Made by a program: the position numbers and the translations under genes. A stretch of DNA of 64,000 nt, taken from positions 9,486,001 through 9,550,000 of the forward strand of contig NZ_CP053452.2 in the NCBI RefSeq assembly GCF_013128195.2, given 5' to 3'. Every line of letters begins with the position of its first letter. Within the stretch, counting starts at the first letter, position 1. This document shows positions 1 through 8,532 of this stretch, piece after piece. The notes under the pieces are model-generated. The model had not been told where the DNA came from. It made no database searches and saw nothing but the letters and a program-made list of their open reading frames with translations. This DNA is from Frigoriglobus tundricola. GTDB lineage: Bacteria; Planctomycetota; Planctomycetia; Gemmatales; Gemmataceae.

Positions 1-556
1 TTGCTGAGGCACTGAAACCTGAATTTCAGAAGGCAGAAACACACAGATGCCTGGCCCTCGAAAAGCCCGACCACGAAGGATCTGAGGTCCCGTGCTTTCC
101 CCGAGCCGATTTCACTGTTTTTCGGCTCACACGGCGTGCGGCGCGGAGTCGGTCTACGAACCCACTGTCCGTCTCGCACCTGCGGACGACTGGCTCCCAG
201 ACGACCAGACTGGCCCGGTCGCGATCTTGAATCCAGGTCTCTTCTGCGGGTTCTGATCCGCTCGCGGGTCATCGCGCCGTGAGTTGATTCGGGTGTAACC
301 GGTCGGGTTCGCCTCGAAAAAAGACAAGGGAAGGCGAATTCACCACGGAGTCACAGAGGGCACCGAGAGCAGAACAAGCCGAGAGCAAGAGGGCCTTTCC
401 CACGGCATTCTCGGCTTCGATCTTCCTCAGTCTTGTTCTGCTCTCGGTGCCCTCTGTGACTCCGTGGTGAATCCGCCTTCCCTTCGGGCTTCCGATCAGA
501 GCGCCCAGCCGGTTACGCCTATCTGATTCATTCGAGCGCGCCGAGGAGCTGTGCCG
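1..556. other. Left-edge intergenic region without a gene
   Basis: No convincing coding frame was seen here on either strand. The stretch holds a short dyad near 13-30, a weak 7-bp hairpin (GAGCCGA/TCGGCTC, 103-128) and the long inverted repeat listed separately. The last part carries the ribosome binding site GAGGAG (543-548) of the response regulator. An open frame antisense across 269-562 only reads through the inverted repeat and shows no protein-like composition. Confidence 0.6.
326..484. repeat. 53-bp inverted repeat with 53-nt loop (REP/MITE-like)
   Basis: The arms at 326-378 and 432-484 are reverse complements over 53 bp with one mismatch (A in the left arm, G in the right, within GCG[A/G]ATTC). 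The core reads ACCACGGAGTCACAGAGGG. Related ACCACGGAG-type words are familiar from dispersed repeats in planctomycetes and other bacteria; that is recalled, not searched. The repeat sits just upstream of a two-component operon. It could be a dispersed repeat, a MITE or a strong transcription barrier. Confidence 0.75.
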
Positions 557-1228
557 ATGCAACTGCTCGTGGTGGAAGACGACCCCGTGATCGGCCAGTC
601 GCTGCGACAGGGGTTTCTAGAAACCGGCGACGGCTGCCTCTGGGCCACCGACGGGGAACGCGGGCTCGAACTCGCGCGGGGCCAGACGTTCGACGCTGTC
701 GTCCTCGACATTTTGCTCCCGGCCCGAGACGGGCTCGCGGTGCTCCGTACGTTGCGGCACGAGGGGAACCAGACGCCCGTCGTGCTGCTGACCGCGCTGG
801 GATCGGAGGAGGAACGGGTCGCCGGGCTGAGGGCCGGGGCGGACGATTACCTCGTCAAGCCGTTCGCGTTTGCCGAACTGAGGGCGCGCCTCGAGGCCGT
901 CAACCGGCGGGCGACGGCGCACCCGACCGCGGTCCTGGCGGCCGGCGACCTCCAGATGGACCTCTCCGCCCGACGGGTCACGCGCGGCGGGCACGAGATC
1001 GAACTGACCCCGACCGAGTTCAGCCTCCTCGAGCTCCTGATGCGCCACGCCGGCCAGGTCGTCACGCGCAAGATGCTTTGTGAACACTTGTGGGAAACGG
1101 ACTGGGAGGGGTCCACCAACGTGATCGAGGTCCACATCACGCGCGTCCGCGGAAAGCTGAACCGCGGGCTCGAGCGGCCGGTCATCCACACGGTCCGGGG
1201 GCGGGGATATGTCGTTCGCGAAGCTTAG
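557..1228 (+). CDS. OmpR/PhoB-family response regulator
   Basis: This 223-residue DNA-binding response regulator pairs with the histidine kinase that follows. The receiver domain fills the first ~115 residues, with the acidic pair in VVEDDP, the phosphoacceptor Asp at about residue 51 in VVLDILLP, and the conserved Lys in YLVKPF. The C-terminal half is a winged-helix domain (LTPTEFSLLELL, VIEVHITRVRGKL, VHTVRGRGYV in outline). A GTG six bases upstream could also start the protein. I chose ATG 557 because GAGGAG at 543-548 is then correctly spaced. The end overlaps the kinase start by 20 bases, so the two are translationally coupled. The signal sensed is unknown. Confidence 0.93.
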   Translation: MQLLVVEDDPVIGQSLRQGFLETGDGCLWATDGERGLELARGQTFDAVVLDILLPARDGLAVLRTLRHEGNQTPVVLLTALGSEEERVAGLRAGADDYLVKPFAFAELRARLEAVNRRATAHPTAVLAAGDLQMDLSARRVTRGGHEIELTPTEFSLLELLMRHAGQVVTRKMLCEHLWETDWEGSTNVIEVHITRVRGKLNRGLERPVIHTVRGRGYVVREA

Positions 1229-2615
1229 GACCGTGTTCGGAACCCTCCGCGCCCGCCTCACGCTCTGGAACACGGCGGTCGTCCTGGTCCTGGTCGCGCT
1301 CCCGCTGGTCGGCGCCCGCGAGGGGCTCCGGCAGATCCTGGTCAGCGGCCTCGACGAGTTCCTCGAAGAAGAAATGGCGGACATCAAGGAAGAAGTGTAC
1401 GAGCGCTCGTCGAAGGGCGAGGACATCAGCACCTGGCTCAACACCAAGGCGCTCAACCACCCGCGCCGGCGCCTGTTCGTACAGCTCTTCTCGCCGTCGG
1501 GGGACCTCCTGTGGTCGAGCGCGCACACGCCCCGCGAGGAGTGGACCCAGCGGTTCCAGAGTGGCACCGCCGGCGCCCCGGTCGTGTGCGGGGAGTACCG
1601 GATGCTGCGGCAGCCGCTCGACGCGCCCCGGCTGGTGATCCGCATCGGCGTCTCCACCCAGCGGGCCTCGCGCGACCTGGCCGATTTCACCTACGCCGTA
1701 CTCGTCATCGGCGGCATCGTTCTGGTCCTCACCCCGGGCGCCGGCTACCTGCTCGCCGGCCGGGCGACGCACCCGGTTTCGCGGCTCATCGATACCGCGG
1801 CCCGGTTGCACCCGGCCCGCCTCGGCGAGCGGCTGCCCCTGAGCGGGACGAACGACGAACTGGACCGGCTCTCCGAAACGATCAACGGCCTCCTCGACCG
1901 CATCGCCCGGTACCTGGAACAGAACCGGAAGTTCAACGCGAACGCCGCCCACGAGCTGCGCACGCCGCTGGCCGCGATCCGGAGCGCGCTGGAGGTGCTG
2001 CTGCTCCGCGACCGGACCGCCGATGAGTACAAGGAAGGAACCCTGGTGCTGCTGGACGAGATCGACCAGTTGCGCGGGCTCGTGAACAAGCTGCTCCTGC
2101 TCGCGGAGGGCGACGCCGGCCAACTGTGCCCCGTCCGCGAACCGACCCGGCTGGACCGGATCGTTCAAACCGCGGCGGACATGTTTTCCGCAGCCGCCGA
2201 GGCAAAAGGCGTGGACCTGTACGTGGGCCGCCTCGACGCGGTGACGCTCGTGGCCGATCCGACGGCCCTCCGGCAGGTCGTCAACAACCTGCTGGACAAC
2301 GCCATCAAATACACGGCCGCGGGCGGCCGGGTGGTCGCCGAAGTGAAGTGTGAGGAGCTCTCGGGCGAGTGCGCGCTGCGGGTGCGGGACAACGGAATCG
2401 GGATCACGGCGGGGGACCTCCCGAACATCTTCCAGCGCTTTTACCGCGCGGACAAGTCACGGGCCCGGGACCGCGTTCGCCGCGGCTCGGGGCTGGGCCT
2501 GAGCATCTGCCAGGCGATCGTCGAGGCGCACGCCGGCACGATCCGGCTGGAGAGCGCGCCCGGAGCGGGAACGGCCGTGACGGTCCGGCTGCCGGCCAAC
2601 GATGTTCCCTGCTGA
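1209..2615 (+). CDS. Two-component sensor histidine kinase
   Basis: A 468-residue membrane sensor kinase. Segments near residues 17-38 and 160-180 look membrane spanning and enclose a periplasmic sensor of about 120 residues. A HAMP linker follows, then the HisKA box AHELRTPLAAIRS with the phospho-His near residue 247. The ATPase domain has the N box (NNLLDNAIKYT), the DNGIGI box, the F box (IFQRFYRAD) and the glycine box GSGLGLSIC. The start lies inside the response-regulator gene, which fits coupled expression. The layout resembles heavy-metal or copper sensors of the CusS type, but no metal-binding motif is evident, so the stimulus cannot be named. Confidence 0.93.
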   Translation: MSFAKLRTVFGTLRARLTLWNTAVVLVLVALPLVGAREGLRQILVSGLDEFLEEEMADIKEEVYERSSKGEDISTWLNTKALNHPRRRLFVQLFSPSGDLLWSSAHTPREEWTQRFQSGTAGAPVVCGEYRMLRQPLDAPRLVIRIGVSTQRASRDLADFTYAVLVIGGIVLVLTPGAGYLLAGRATHPVSRLIDTAARLHPARLGERLPLSGTNDELDRLSETINGLLDRIARYLEQNRKFNANAAHELRTPLAAIRSALEVLLLRDRTADEYKEGTLVLLDEIDQLRGLVNKLLLLAEGDAGQLCPVREPTRLDRIVQTAADMFSAAAEAKGVDLYVGRLDAVTLVADPTALRQVVNNLLDNAIKYTAAGGRVVAEVKCEELSGECALRVRDNGIGITAGDLPNIFQRFYRADKSRARDRVRRGSGLGLSICQAIVEAHAGTIRLESAPGAGTAVTVRLPANDVPC

Positions 2616-2908
2616 TCGAACCGCGGGCGGAGCCGCCACAGCCCCCAAGTGGGCGGCGCGAGTTCGGGCATTCTTCATTTCGCCCGGTCGGTTTGGTTGT
2701 TGCACGGTCGGCCGCCGTGGCCGACAATACTCAACTCCATCTCGGCAGGGCCGGGCGGGCGTTCGTCGGATTCGGGTGCCCACTGCCCACGAACGTGAAC
2801 GCCCGCGGTCCCACTGGCCCGTTCCGCTCCCGACCGGGAACGAGGCGCGGCGCCAACGCAAGCGGTTTGCGTGCGGCTCGCCAACAATTTGAACGCGTGA
2901 GACGACCC

Positions 2909-3667
2909 ATGAAACGGCTCCTCGGTGTGGTGCTCCTGACGGCCCTCGGTCTCAACACGAGCGGTACGGCGAGGGGCGCGGACGAGAAGGACGCGACGGC
3001 CGTCCTCGATACAGCCATCAGGGCCCTGGGCGGCGCCGAGAAACTCGGTGGCGTCAAAGCGGCCACCTGGAAGACCAAAGGCACGGTCACGATCGGCGGC
3101 AGCGACAACGCGTTCGACATGATCACGACCGTCCAGGGCCTCGACAACTACCGCTCGGAGTTCGAGGCCGAGTTCGGCGGCAACTCGGTCAAAGGGGTGA
3201 CGGTCCTGAACGGCGACAAGGGGTGGCGCAAGTTCGGCGACATGGGCGACGAGCTGGACAAGGACGCTCTGGCCAACGAGAAGCGCAACGTGTACCTCCA
3301 GGTCGTTCCCGCCACACTGCTGCCCCTCAAGGGGAAGGGGTTCAAGGTCGAGGCGGCCGGGACCGAAAAGGTGGACGGCAAACCCGCGACCGTGCTGAAG
3401 GTCACGGGTCCGGACGGCAAGGACTTCAAACTGTTCTTCGATCAGGAGAGCGGGCTGCCCGTCAAACAGGTGGCGAAGGTGATCGGCTTCATGGGCGACG
3501 AGTTCACGCAAGAAACGACCTTCAGCGGCTATAAGGAGTTCAACGGCGTCAAAAGGGCCACAAAGATCCAGAGCAAGCGGGACGGAGAAAAGTTCATCGA
3601 GCAGGAGGTCCGCGACTTTAAGGTGGTCGAGAAGGTGGACCCGAAGACCTTCAGCGAACCGAAGTGA
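2909..3667 (+). CDS. Secreted LolA/outer-membrane-lipoprotein-sorting-like protein
   Basis: A 252-residue protein with a clear Sec signal peptide (MKRLLGVVLLTALGLNTSGTA, cleavage near ARG-AD). The mature part starts with an AIRALGG-type segment typical of planctomycete proteins related to outer-membrane lipoprotein sorting proteins. It continues as a beta-rich fold with repeated V-x-G-x-x-x motifs and a Lys-rich end. The frame runs further upstream, but ATG 2909 begins the signal peptide. It follows the sensor kinase after 293 bases and may be a target of that system, though nothing in the sequence proves this. The role could be lipid or lipoprotein binding in the periplasm; I cannot be more specific. 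Confidence 0.7.
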   Translation: MKRLLGVVLLTALGLNTSGTARGADEKDATAVLDTAIRALGGAEKLGGVKAATWKTKGTVTIGGSDNAFDMITTVQGLDNYRSEFEAEFGGNSVKGVTVLNGDKGWRKFGDMGDELDKDALANEKRNVYLQVVPATLLPLKGKGFKVEAAGTEKVDGKPATVLKVTGPDGKDFKLFFDQESGLPVKQVAKVIGFMGDEFTQETTFSGYKEFNGVKRATKIQSKRDGEKFIEQEVRDFKVVEKVDPKTFSEPK

Positions 3668-3759
3668 TCGACCGGACGGGGCGTTATGTAAGAATCGGAC
3701 CCCGCCCGCGTTGAACGGGGTTCGTTCGCGCTCGGCTCTGGCCCGCGCGGGCCGCTCGT

Positions 3760-4959
3760 TCACTTCGCTTTCGACTCGTAGCCGTACTTCTTCGCCTGCT
3801 GCTCGACGTACTGCTTGATCCCGGCGTTCTTCGGGTCCACCATGCCCACGGCCTTCTCGGCCGCCGCTTTTGCTTTGGCCCTTTCACCGCACGCGGCCAG
3901 GGCCGCGGCAACCTGAAGGGTGCCCAGCGCGTCCTTGTCACCGGCCACCGCCTTCTCGGCCGCGGCCACGGCCTTCGGCCCGAACTCCTTCGCCTTGGCC
4001 GTGTTCCCCGCGGCGGCGTACGCCTTCGTCGCCCGGATCAGGGCCGCGACCGTCGGCCCGTCGATGGCCAGCGCCGCCTCGGCCGCCCGAACCCCGACCT
4101 CCACGAGTTTCGGTTGCCCGGCGGCGGCCTCGGCCGACAGCACTTCCGCGACGGCGCTCAGCGCCCCCACGTCATTCCGCTTCGCCGCCTTGGTCATCAT
4201 CGATTCGGCCAATTTTTGGGCGTCAGCGAAACGCTTCGCGGACACGAGCAACCGGATGCGGGCGGCGGTCATCTGCGAGTCGGCCGCCAGTCCCGGCCAC
4301 TTGGCCGAGAACTCCTCCCACTGGGTCAACTGGGCGACCGCGTCGCCCGGTATCGTGATCGCCGCGTAGGTTTCGTCCCACAATTTCTCCGCGGCTTCCA
4401 TTTCGGCCGGACCCTTCACAGCGTCCCAGGTTCCGGCCAGCACCTTTGGGAGGACCTCGGAAAGACAGTACGGGTGCCCGATGTAAGCAATTTTTCCGTC
4501 CTTGCCGATCACGAACGAACACGGGATACCAACCTGCCCGGACGCCGTCATGTACGCGTTGAAAGTGTCCGCGTCGTCCGCAAACGCGATCGTGTACCCG
4601 AGCTTGTCCCGGCGCTTTTCAAGAAACTTCACCACGTGCTCCTGGGTGTTCCCGGACGCGTTCGCGGTGAAGCCGATAATCGTGACCCCCTTCGGCCCGA
4701 GTTGCTCCTGAATGTCGCCCAGGTGCGGCATCATGGCCACGCACGGCCCGCACCAGACGGCCCAGAACTCGATCACATACACTTTACCCGGCTCGAACGC
4801 CTTCACCCCCTTGCCGGTCAACCACTTGCTCACCTTTAGTGGCGGGGGCGCGTCGCCGACTTTCAGGGTCGGCAGTTTATTGGCCGGTTTCGGCTCGTCC
4901 GCGGCCGCCAGTCGCGATCCGCCGAGCGCGAGCGCCAGGGTGAGGAGAACAGTTCGCAT
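3760..4959 (-). CDS. TlpA-like secreted thioredoxin with helical C-terminal extension
   Basis: A 399-residue exported thiol-disulfide oxidoreductase. A signal peptide covers residues 1-20 (ends LAAADEP). The thioredoxin fold follows with the active site WCGPC at about residues 69-73 in FWAVWCGPC and the cis-Pro region GIPCSFVIGKDG. From about residue 180 the protein is Ala/Lys-rich and helical, resembling TPR-like repeats. This is common in planctomycete redoxins and probably a binding scaffold. A longer frame exists upstream, but ATG 4959 is preceded by AAAGGTG and starts the signal peptide. The likely role is periplasmic disulfide reduction; the partner is unknown. Confidence 0.85.
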   Translation of the reverse strand: MRTVLLTLALALGGSRLAAADEPKPANKLPTLKVGDAPPPLKVSKWLTGKGVKAFEPGKVYVIEFWAVWCGPCVAMMPHLGDIQEQLGPKGVTIIGFTANASGNTQEHVVKFLEKRRDKLGYTIAFADDADTFNAYMTASGQVGIPCSFVIGKDGKIAYIGHPYCLSEVLPKVLAGTWDAVKGPAEMEAAEKLWDETYAAITIPGDAVAQLTQWEEFSAKWPGLAADSQMTAARIRLLVSAKRFADAQKLAESMMTKAAKRNDVGALSAVAEVLSAEAAAGQPKLVEVGVRAAEAALAIDGPTVAALIRATKAYAAAGNTAKAKEFGPKAVAAAEKAVAGDKDALGTLQVAAALAACGERAKAKAAAEKAVGMVDPKNAGIKQYVEQQAKKYGYESKAK

Positions 4960-5191
4960 CGGGGCACCTTTCGCACGGGAAAACGTACGGCCACACTTTA
5001 CACCACTCCGCCGGTCGAACGAAATGCAGTTACGGTTCTTTGGGGGAACCGAAATCTCGCGATGCAATCATTCCTGCGTTCGGAGATCCGACCGGAAGCC
5101 AGAGAAACAGATGTGACGAAAAGTGTGGCCCGAATCACGTCAAAGGACGGCCCGCCGGGTTCAGCGCACCAAACCGAGCCACGTGAGGCCC

Positions 5192-5857
5192 CTAGCGGCC
5201 CACGATCAGTTTTTTGCCGTTGCGCTGGATGAGTTGCCACCCCTGCTCGGTTCGCTCGATCGATTTCGGCTTGTACTCCTCTGAGACCGACGCGGCGCGC
5301 ACCACGACGTCCCCCGGCCACGGTTGTCCGGCCTTGCCCGGCGGGGTGACATCGTTCAGCAGCTCCGGTAAGCCCGCGGTCGGGGCGGAGGTCGGAAGCA
5401 CGATCCCCTTGACGTCCACAGCCCGCCTCGCCCCGTCCGATGAGACCGCGAGCACCGGCGTGCGGTACACGAGCTTCACGCTCACGGCGTCGGGTGGTTC
5501 GACCGTCACTCCGTCCACACTCAAGACCCAGGGATGGGCGGAGAACGCGGCCGTCAGGTTCGGAACGAGATCGGGATCGATCGACTGGAACGTGGCCGCG
5601 CCGTCCGCGTTGTACCGGACCTCGGCGAGGAACGCTTCGCGGGTGCAGCCGGGCGGCGGGTCGCAGCGGATGTCGGCGAACCGCACGATATAGCGGTCGC
5701 GCGGGCCAATGTTGCGGCGGGCCTCGTCGCCCAGGCGCGACAGCCCGAACAGGAGCGCCCCCGCGACACCGAGCGTGAGGGCCACCGCGAGAACGGGGCG
5801 GGCGGCCCGCCACCCCGACGGGCCGGGCGGCGGGGCCTTCCGGGCACGTTTCACCAC
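5192..5857 (-). CDS. ftsQ: FtsQ/DivIB-like single-pass membrane protein
   Basis: A 221-residue protein with a basic cytoplasmic N-terminus, one transmembrane helix near residues 21-42 and an extracytoplasmic remainder. The order (POTRA-like segment with the IDPDLVP region, then a beta domain with V-x-V-x-E-P-P-D-A-V and later R-x-V-D-V-x-G) matches FtsQ/DivIB, which links the divisome to septal wall synthesis. It overlaps the end of murB by 7 bases. The murB-ftsQ order is the classical division and cell-wall (dcw) order. No ddl, ftsA or ftsZ follows, in line with planctomycetes lacking FtsZ. Similarity was judged by layout and context, so the name is moderately secure. Confidence 0.6.
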   Translation of the reverse strand: MVKRARKAPPPGPSGWRAARPVLAVALTLGVAGALLFGLSRLGDEARRNIGPRDRYIVRFADIRCDPPPGCTREAFLAEVRYNADGAATFQSIDPDLVPNLTAAFSAHPWVLSVDGVTVEPPDAVSVKLVYRTPVLAVSSDGARRAVDVKGIVLPTSAPTAGLPELLNDVTPPGKAGQPWPGDVVVRAASVSEEYKPKSIERTEQGWQLIQRNGKKLIVGR

Positions 5858-6729
5858 ACGCGGAGCTCCCGTTCGAGAGTCACGCCGGTGCGCTCCTTCA
5901 CCTTCGTCTTCACAAGATCCGCGAGCTGCAGAATGTCGCGCGCCTTGACGCCCGGCTGGACGACGACGTAGTTCGAGTTCCGCTCGCTCAGTTCGGCGCC
6001 CCCGGTCTTCGCTTTTGTCATCTGGGCGCGGTCGATGAGCGTCGCGGCCGTCTGCCCCGGCGGGTTGCGGAACAGCCGCACGCCGGCCTGGAAGCTGAGC
6101 GGTTCCGACGCCTTCCGCACGATCCAGGCCGCCCGCATCCGCTTCAGCACCGCGGCCGGGGCCTCCGCTTCGAGTTCGAACTCGACCGCCAGGATCACGG
6201 GCTCGTCGAGGTCGCTCTGGTGCTCGGAGAACGTGAGTTCGTCGCGCCCGCGGACCTGCACCTTGCCCGCGTCGGTCAGGACGGTCACGTTGCGCACGGT
6301 CTGGCTGATCTCGCCCGAACGATCGCCCACGTTGCAGCGCACGCTGCCGCCGACCGTACCGCGGATGCCGACCAGGGTTTCCAGCCCCCCGAGGCCGTTC
6401 TTGACGGAAAACGCGATGAGGTCGAACAGTTGCCCGCCGCCCCCGGCGGTCACGCGCTTGCCGTCACGCTTCAAGAACGTGAACGCCGGCGCGGTGAGCC
6501 GGACGACCGCGCCGCGCACCGGCTCGTCCGGGATCAGCAGGTTGAACCCGCCGCCCAGCATCCGCACCGGTACGCGGTTAGCCTGGCACGCGGAGAGGAC
6601 GGCGTTGAGTTCCTCCACGCTCCGCGGTTCGGCCAGAAACTCGGCCGGGCCGCCGATTTTCAGGTGCGTGAACGGGGCGAGCGGCTGGTCCCGCTTCATG
6701 ATCTCAGGGAACTGCGCGGCGAGCGGCAT
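5851..6729 (-). CDS. murB: MurB-type UDP-N-acetylenolpyruvoylglucosamine reductase, divergent active site
   Basis: A 292-residue FAD protein of the MurB fold, which in peptidoglycan synthesis reduces the enolpyruvyl group of UDP-GlcNAc-enolpyruvate. FAD-binding landmarks are present: THLKIGGPA (21-29), MLGGGFNLLI (57-66) and GTVGG (124-128). The C-terminal Glu-bearing LERE is also kept. Usual catalytic motifs look altered: YRxS is read as EHQS (169-172), and the GSxFxNP serine loop as GVRLFRNP (216-223). It may be a planctomycete subfamily or a protein with changed activity. It is followed by the ftsQ-like gene with a 7-base overlap. Confidence 0.8.
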   Translation of the reverse strand: MPLAAQFPEIMKRDQPLAPFTHLKIGGPAEFLAEPRSVEELNAVLSACQANRVPVRMLGGGFNLLIPDEPVRGAVVRLTAPAFTFLKRDGKRVTAGGGGQLFDLIAFSVKNGLGGLETLVGIRGTVGGSVRCNVGDRSGEISQTVRNVTVLTDAGKVQVRGRDELTFSEHQSDLDEPVILAVEFELEAEAPAAVLKRMRAAWIVRKASEPLSFQAGVRLFRNPPGQTAATLIDRAQMTKAKTGGAELSERNSNYVVVQPGVKARDILQLADLVKTKVKERTGVTLERELRVW

Positions 6730-6983
6730 GAGTGCCTCCTTGCCCTTACTTTATTGTGCCGGGCGCGCCGCGCGTAGCCGCGATACGCGCCCGCGGTGGT
6801 ACGGGCGCTTCTGCCGAGCCCCGCGCGGCGCGCGGACAACGGTGCGGTGGCTACCGTCTGTGCCTGCTGCGAAGGCGGTTCGGGGCTGGCACGTGCCCCG
6901 CGCCGCGAGCCCGTTTCGCGGCGTGTTCATTTTTCCGACCGCGCATAGGGTACTCACCGTTCCGATCTTCTGCCGAGGTCACG

Positions 6984-8402
6984 ATGACTCCCGACGAGTT
7001 CCGAGAGTACGGCCACAAGCTCATCGACTGGATCGCCGACTACCGCGCGACCATCGCCGCGCGACCCGTGCGCGCGACCACGGCCCCGGGCGAGGTGCGG
7101 GCGGGCCTACCGAGTGAGCCGCCCGCAGAGGCGCAACCGTTCGACGCGATTCTCACGGATTTCGAAGCCAGAATCGTTCCCGGCCTCACGCACTGGCAGC
7201 ACCCGCGGTTCTTCGGCTACTTCCCCGCGAACGCCGCGTTGCCGAGTGTGCTGGGGGACCTGCTGAGTACCGGGCTCGGCGTACTCGGGCTGAACTGGCA
7301 GGCGTGCCCGGCGCTGACGGAGCTGGAAGAACTCACGTGCGATTGGGTCCGTCAGATGGTCGGGCTCTCGGCCGCGTGGAGCGGGGTGATTCAAGACACC
7401 GCGTCCACCGCGAGTCTGCTCGCCCTGCTCTGCGCGCGCGAGCGGGCGAGCGACTTTTCCCTCGTTCGCGGCGGGATGCAGGCGGAAGCGAAGCCGCACG
7501 TGGTTTACGTATCCACCCAGAGCCACAGTTCCATCGAGAAGGCCGCGCTCCTCGCGGGCTTCGGCAGGGAGAACGTGCGGGCCGTGCCGGTTGATGAGAA
7601 GTTCGCGCTACGGGCGGACGCACTCGACGCCGCGATTCGGGCGGACCTGGCCGCGGGAAAGGTGCCGTGTGCGGTCGTTGTGACCACGGGCACCACGGCG
7701 TCCACGGCCCTCGACCCCGTCGCCGCCGTGGCGGAACTCGCCGGCAGGTACGAGCTGTGGTTGCACGTCGACGCGGCGATGGCCGGGTCCGCGATGATCC
7801 TGCCGGAGTGCCGGTGGATGTGGGACGGGGTCGAGCGGGCGGACTCGATCGTCTTCAACCCGCACAAGTGGCTCGGCGCCGTGTTCGATTGCTCGCTGTT
7901 TTATGTTCGCGACACGGAGCACCTGATCCGCGTGATGTCCACGAGCCCGAGTTACCTGCGCACGGCGGCCGACGGCCGGGCCACGAACTATCGCGACTGG
8001 GGCATCCCGCTCGGCCGCCGGTTCCGCGCGCTGAAGTTGTGGTGCCTGATCCGGTCCGAAGGGGTCAGCGGGTTGCAGGCCCGGCTCCGGCGCGACATCG
8101 CGAACGCCAAGTGGCTCGCCGAGCGCGTCGCGGCCACACCCAATTGGCGCGTGGTCGCCCCGGTCCCGCTCCAGACGGTGTGCCTCCGGCACGAGCCGCC
8201 GGGCCTCGCGGGCGAATCGCTCGACAACCACACACGCGCCTGGGCCGAGCACGTGAACGCGTCCGGGGCCGCGTACCTCACGCCCGCCGTTCTTGACGGC
8301 CGGTGGATGGTGCGCGTGTCGGTCGGGAGCCTCACGACCGAACGCGCGGACGTGGACGCGCTCTGGGGCGTCATGCGTGAAGCGGCGGAAACGGCCGGCT
8401 GA
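6984..8402 (+). CDS. Pyridoxal-phosphate-dependent group II decarboxylase
   Basis: A 472-residue enzyme of the aromatic-L-amino-acid/tyrosine decarboxylase family. It has the N-terminal MTPDEFREYG start typical of these enzymes and the substrate-site region HWQHPRFFGYFPAN. HVDAAMAGSA contains the PLP-binding Asp, and NPHKWLG carries the Schiff-base lysine near residue 295. Length matches the family. It removes the carboxyl group of an amino acid, probably aromatic, giving an amine; substrate cannot be fixed from sequence. The frame is open far upstream, but ATG 6984 has CCGAGG just before it and gives the family start. It is divergent from murB across a 254-base gap. Confidence 0.88.
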   Translation: MTPDEFREYGHKLIDWIADYRATIAARPVRATTAPGEVRAGLPSEPPAEAQPFDAILTDFEARIVPGLTHWQHPRFFGYFPANAALPSVLGDLLSTGLGVLGLNWQACPALTELEELTCDWVRQMVGLSAAWSGVIQDTASTASLLALLCARERASDFSLVRGGMQAEAKPHVVYVSTQSHSSIEKAALLAGFGRENVRAVPVDEKFALRADALDAAIRADLAAGKVPCAVVVTTGTTASTALDPVAAVAELAGRYELWLHVDAAMAGSAMILPECRWMWDGVERADSIVFNPHKWLGAVFDCSLFYVRDTEHLIRVMSTSPSYLRTAADGRATNYRDWGIPLGRRFRALKLWCLIRSEGVSGLQARLRRDIANAKWLAERVAATPNWRVVAPVPLQTVCLRHEPPGLAGESLDNHTRAWAEHVNASGAAYLTPAVLDGRWMVRVSVGSLTTERADVDALWGVMREAAETAG

Positions 8403-8532
8403 GGACGAGCGCCGCGCAAATCTGAACGGGAACCGATTGATCTCGTGACCGGTCTCCATAGGAGTTCACATGGGCAGATCTCAAGAGATCGGCCCGGTAC
8501 CGTCCGAATCGTGGTCGCGGAGATCGGTCGCC

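Noticed and set aside
269-562. Antisense frame across the 53-bp inverted repeat
   Set aside because: The frame exists only because the repeat lacks stops; the sequence is better explained as a non-coding repeat.
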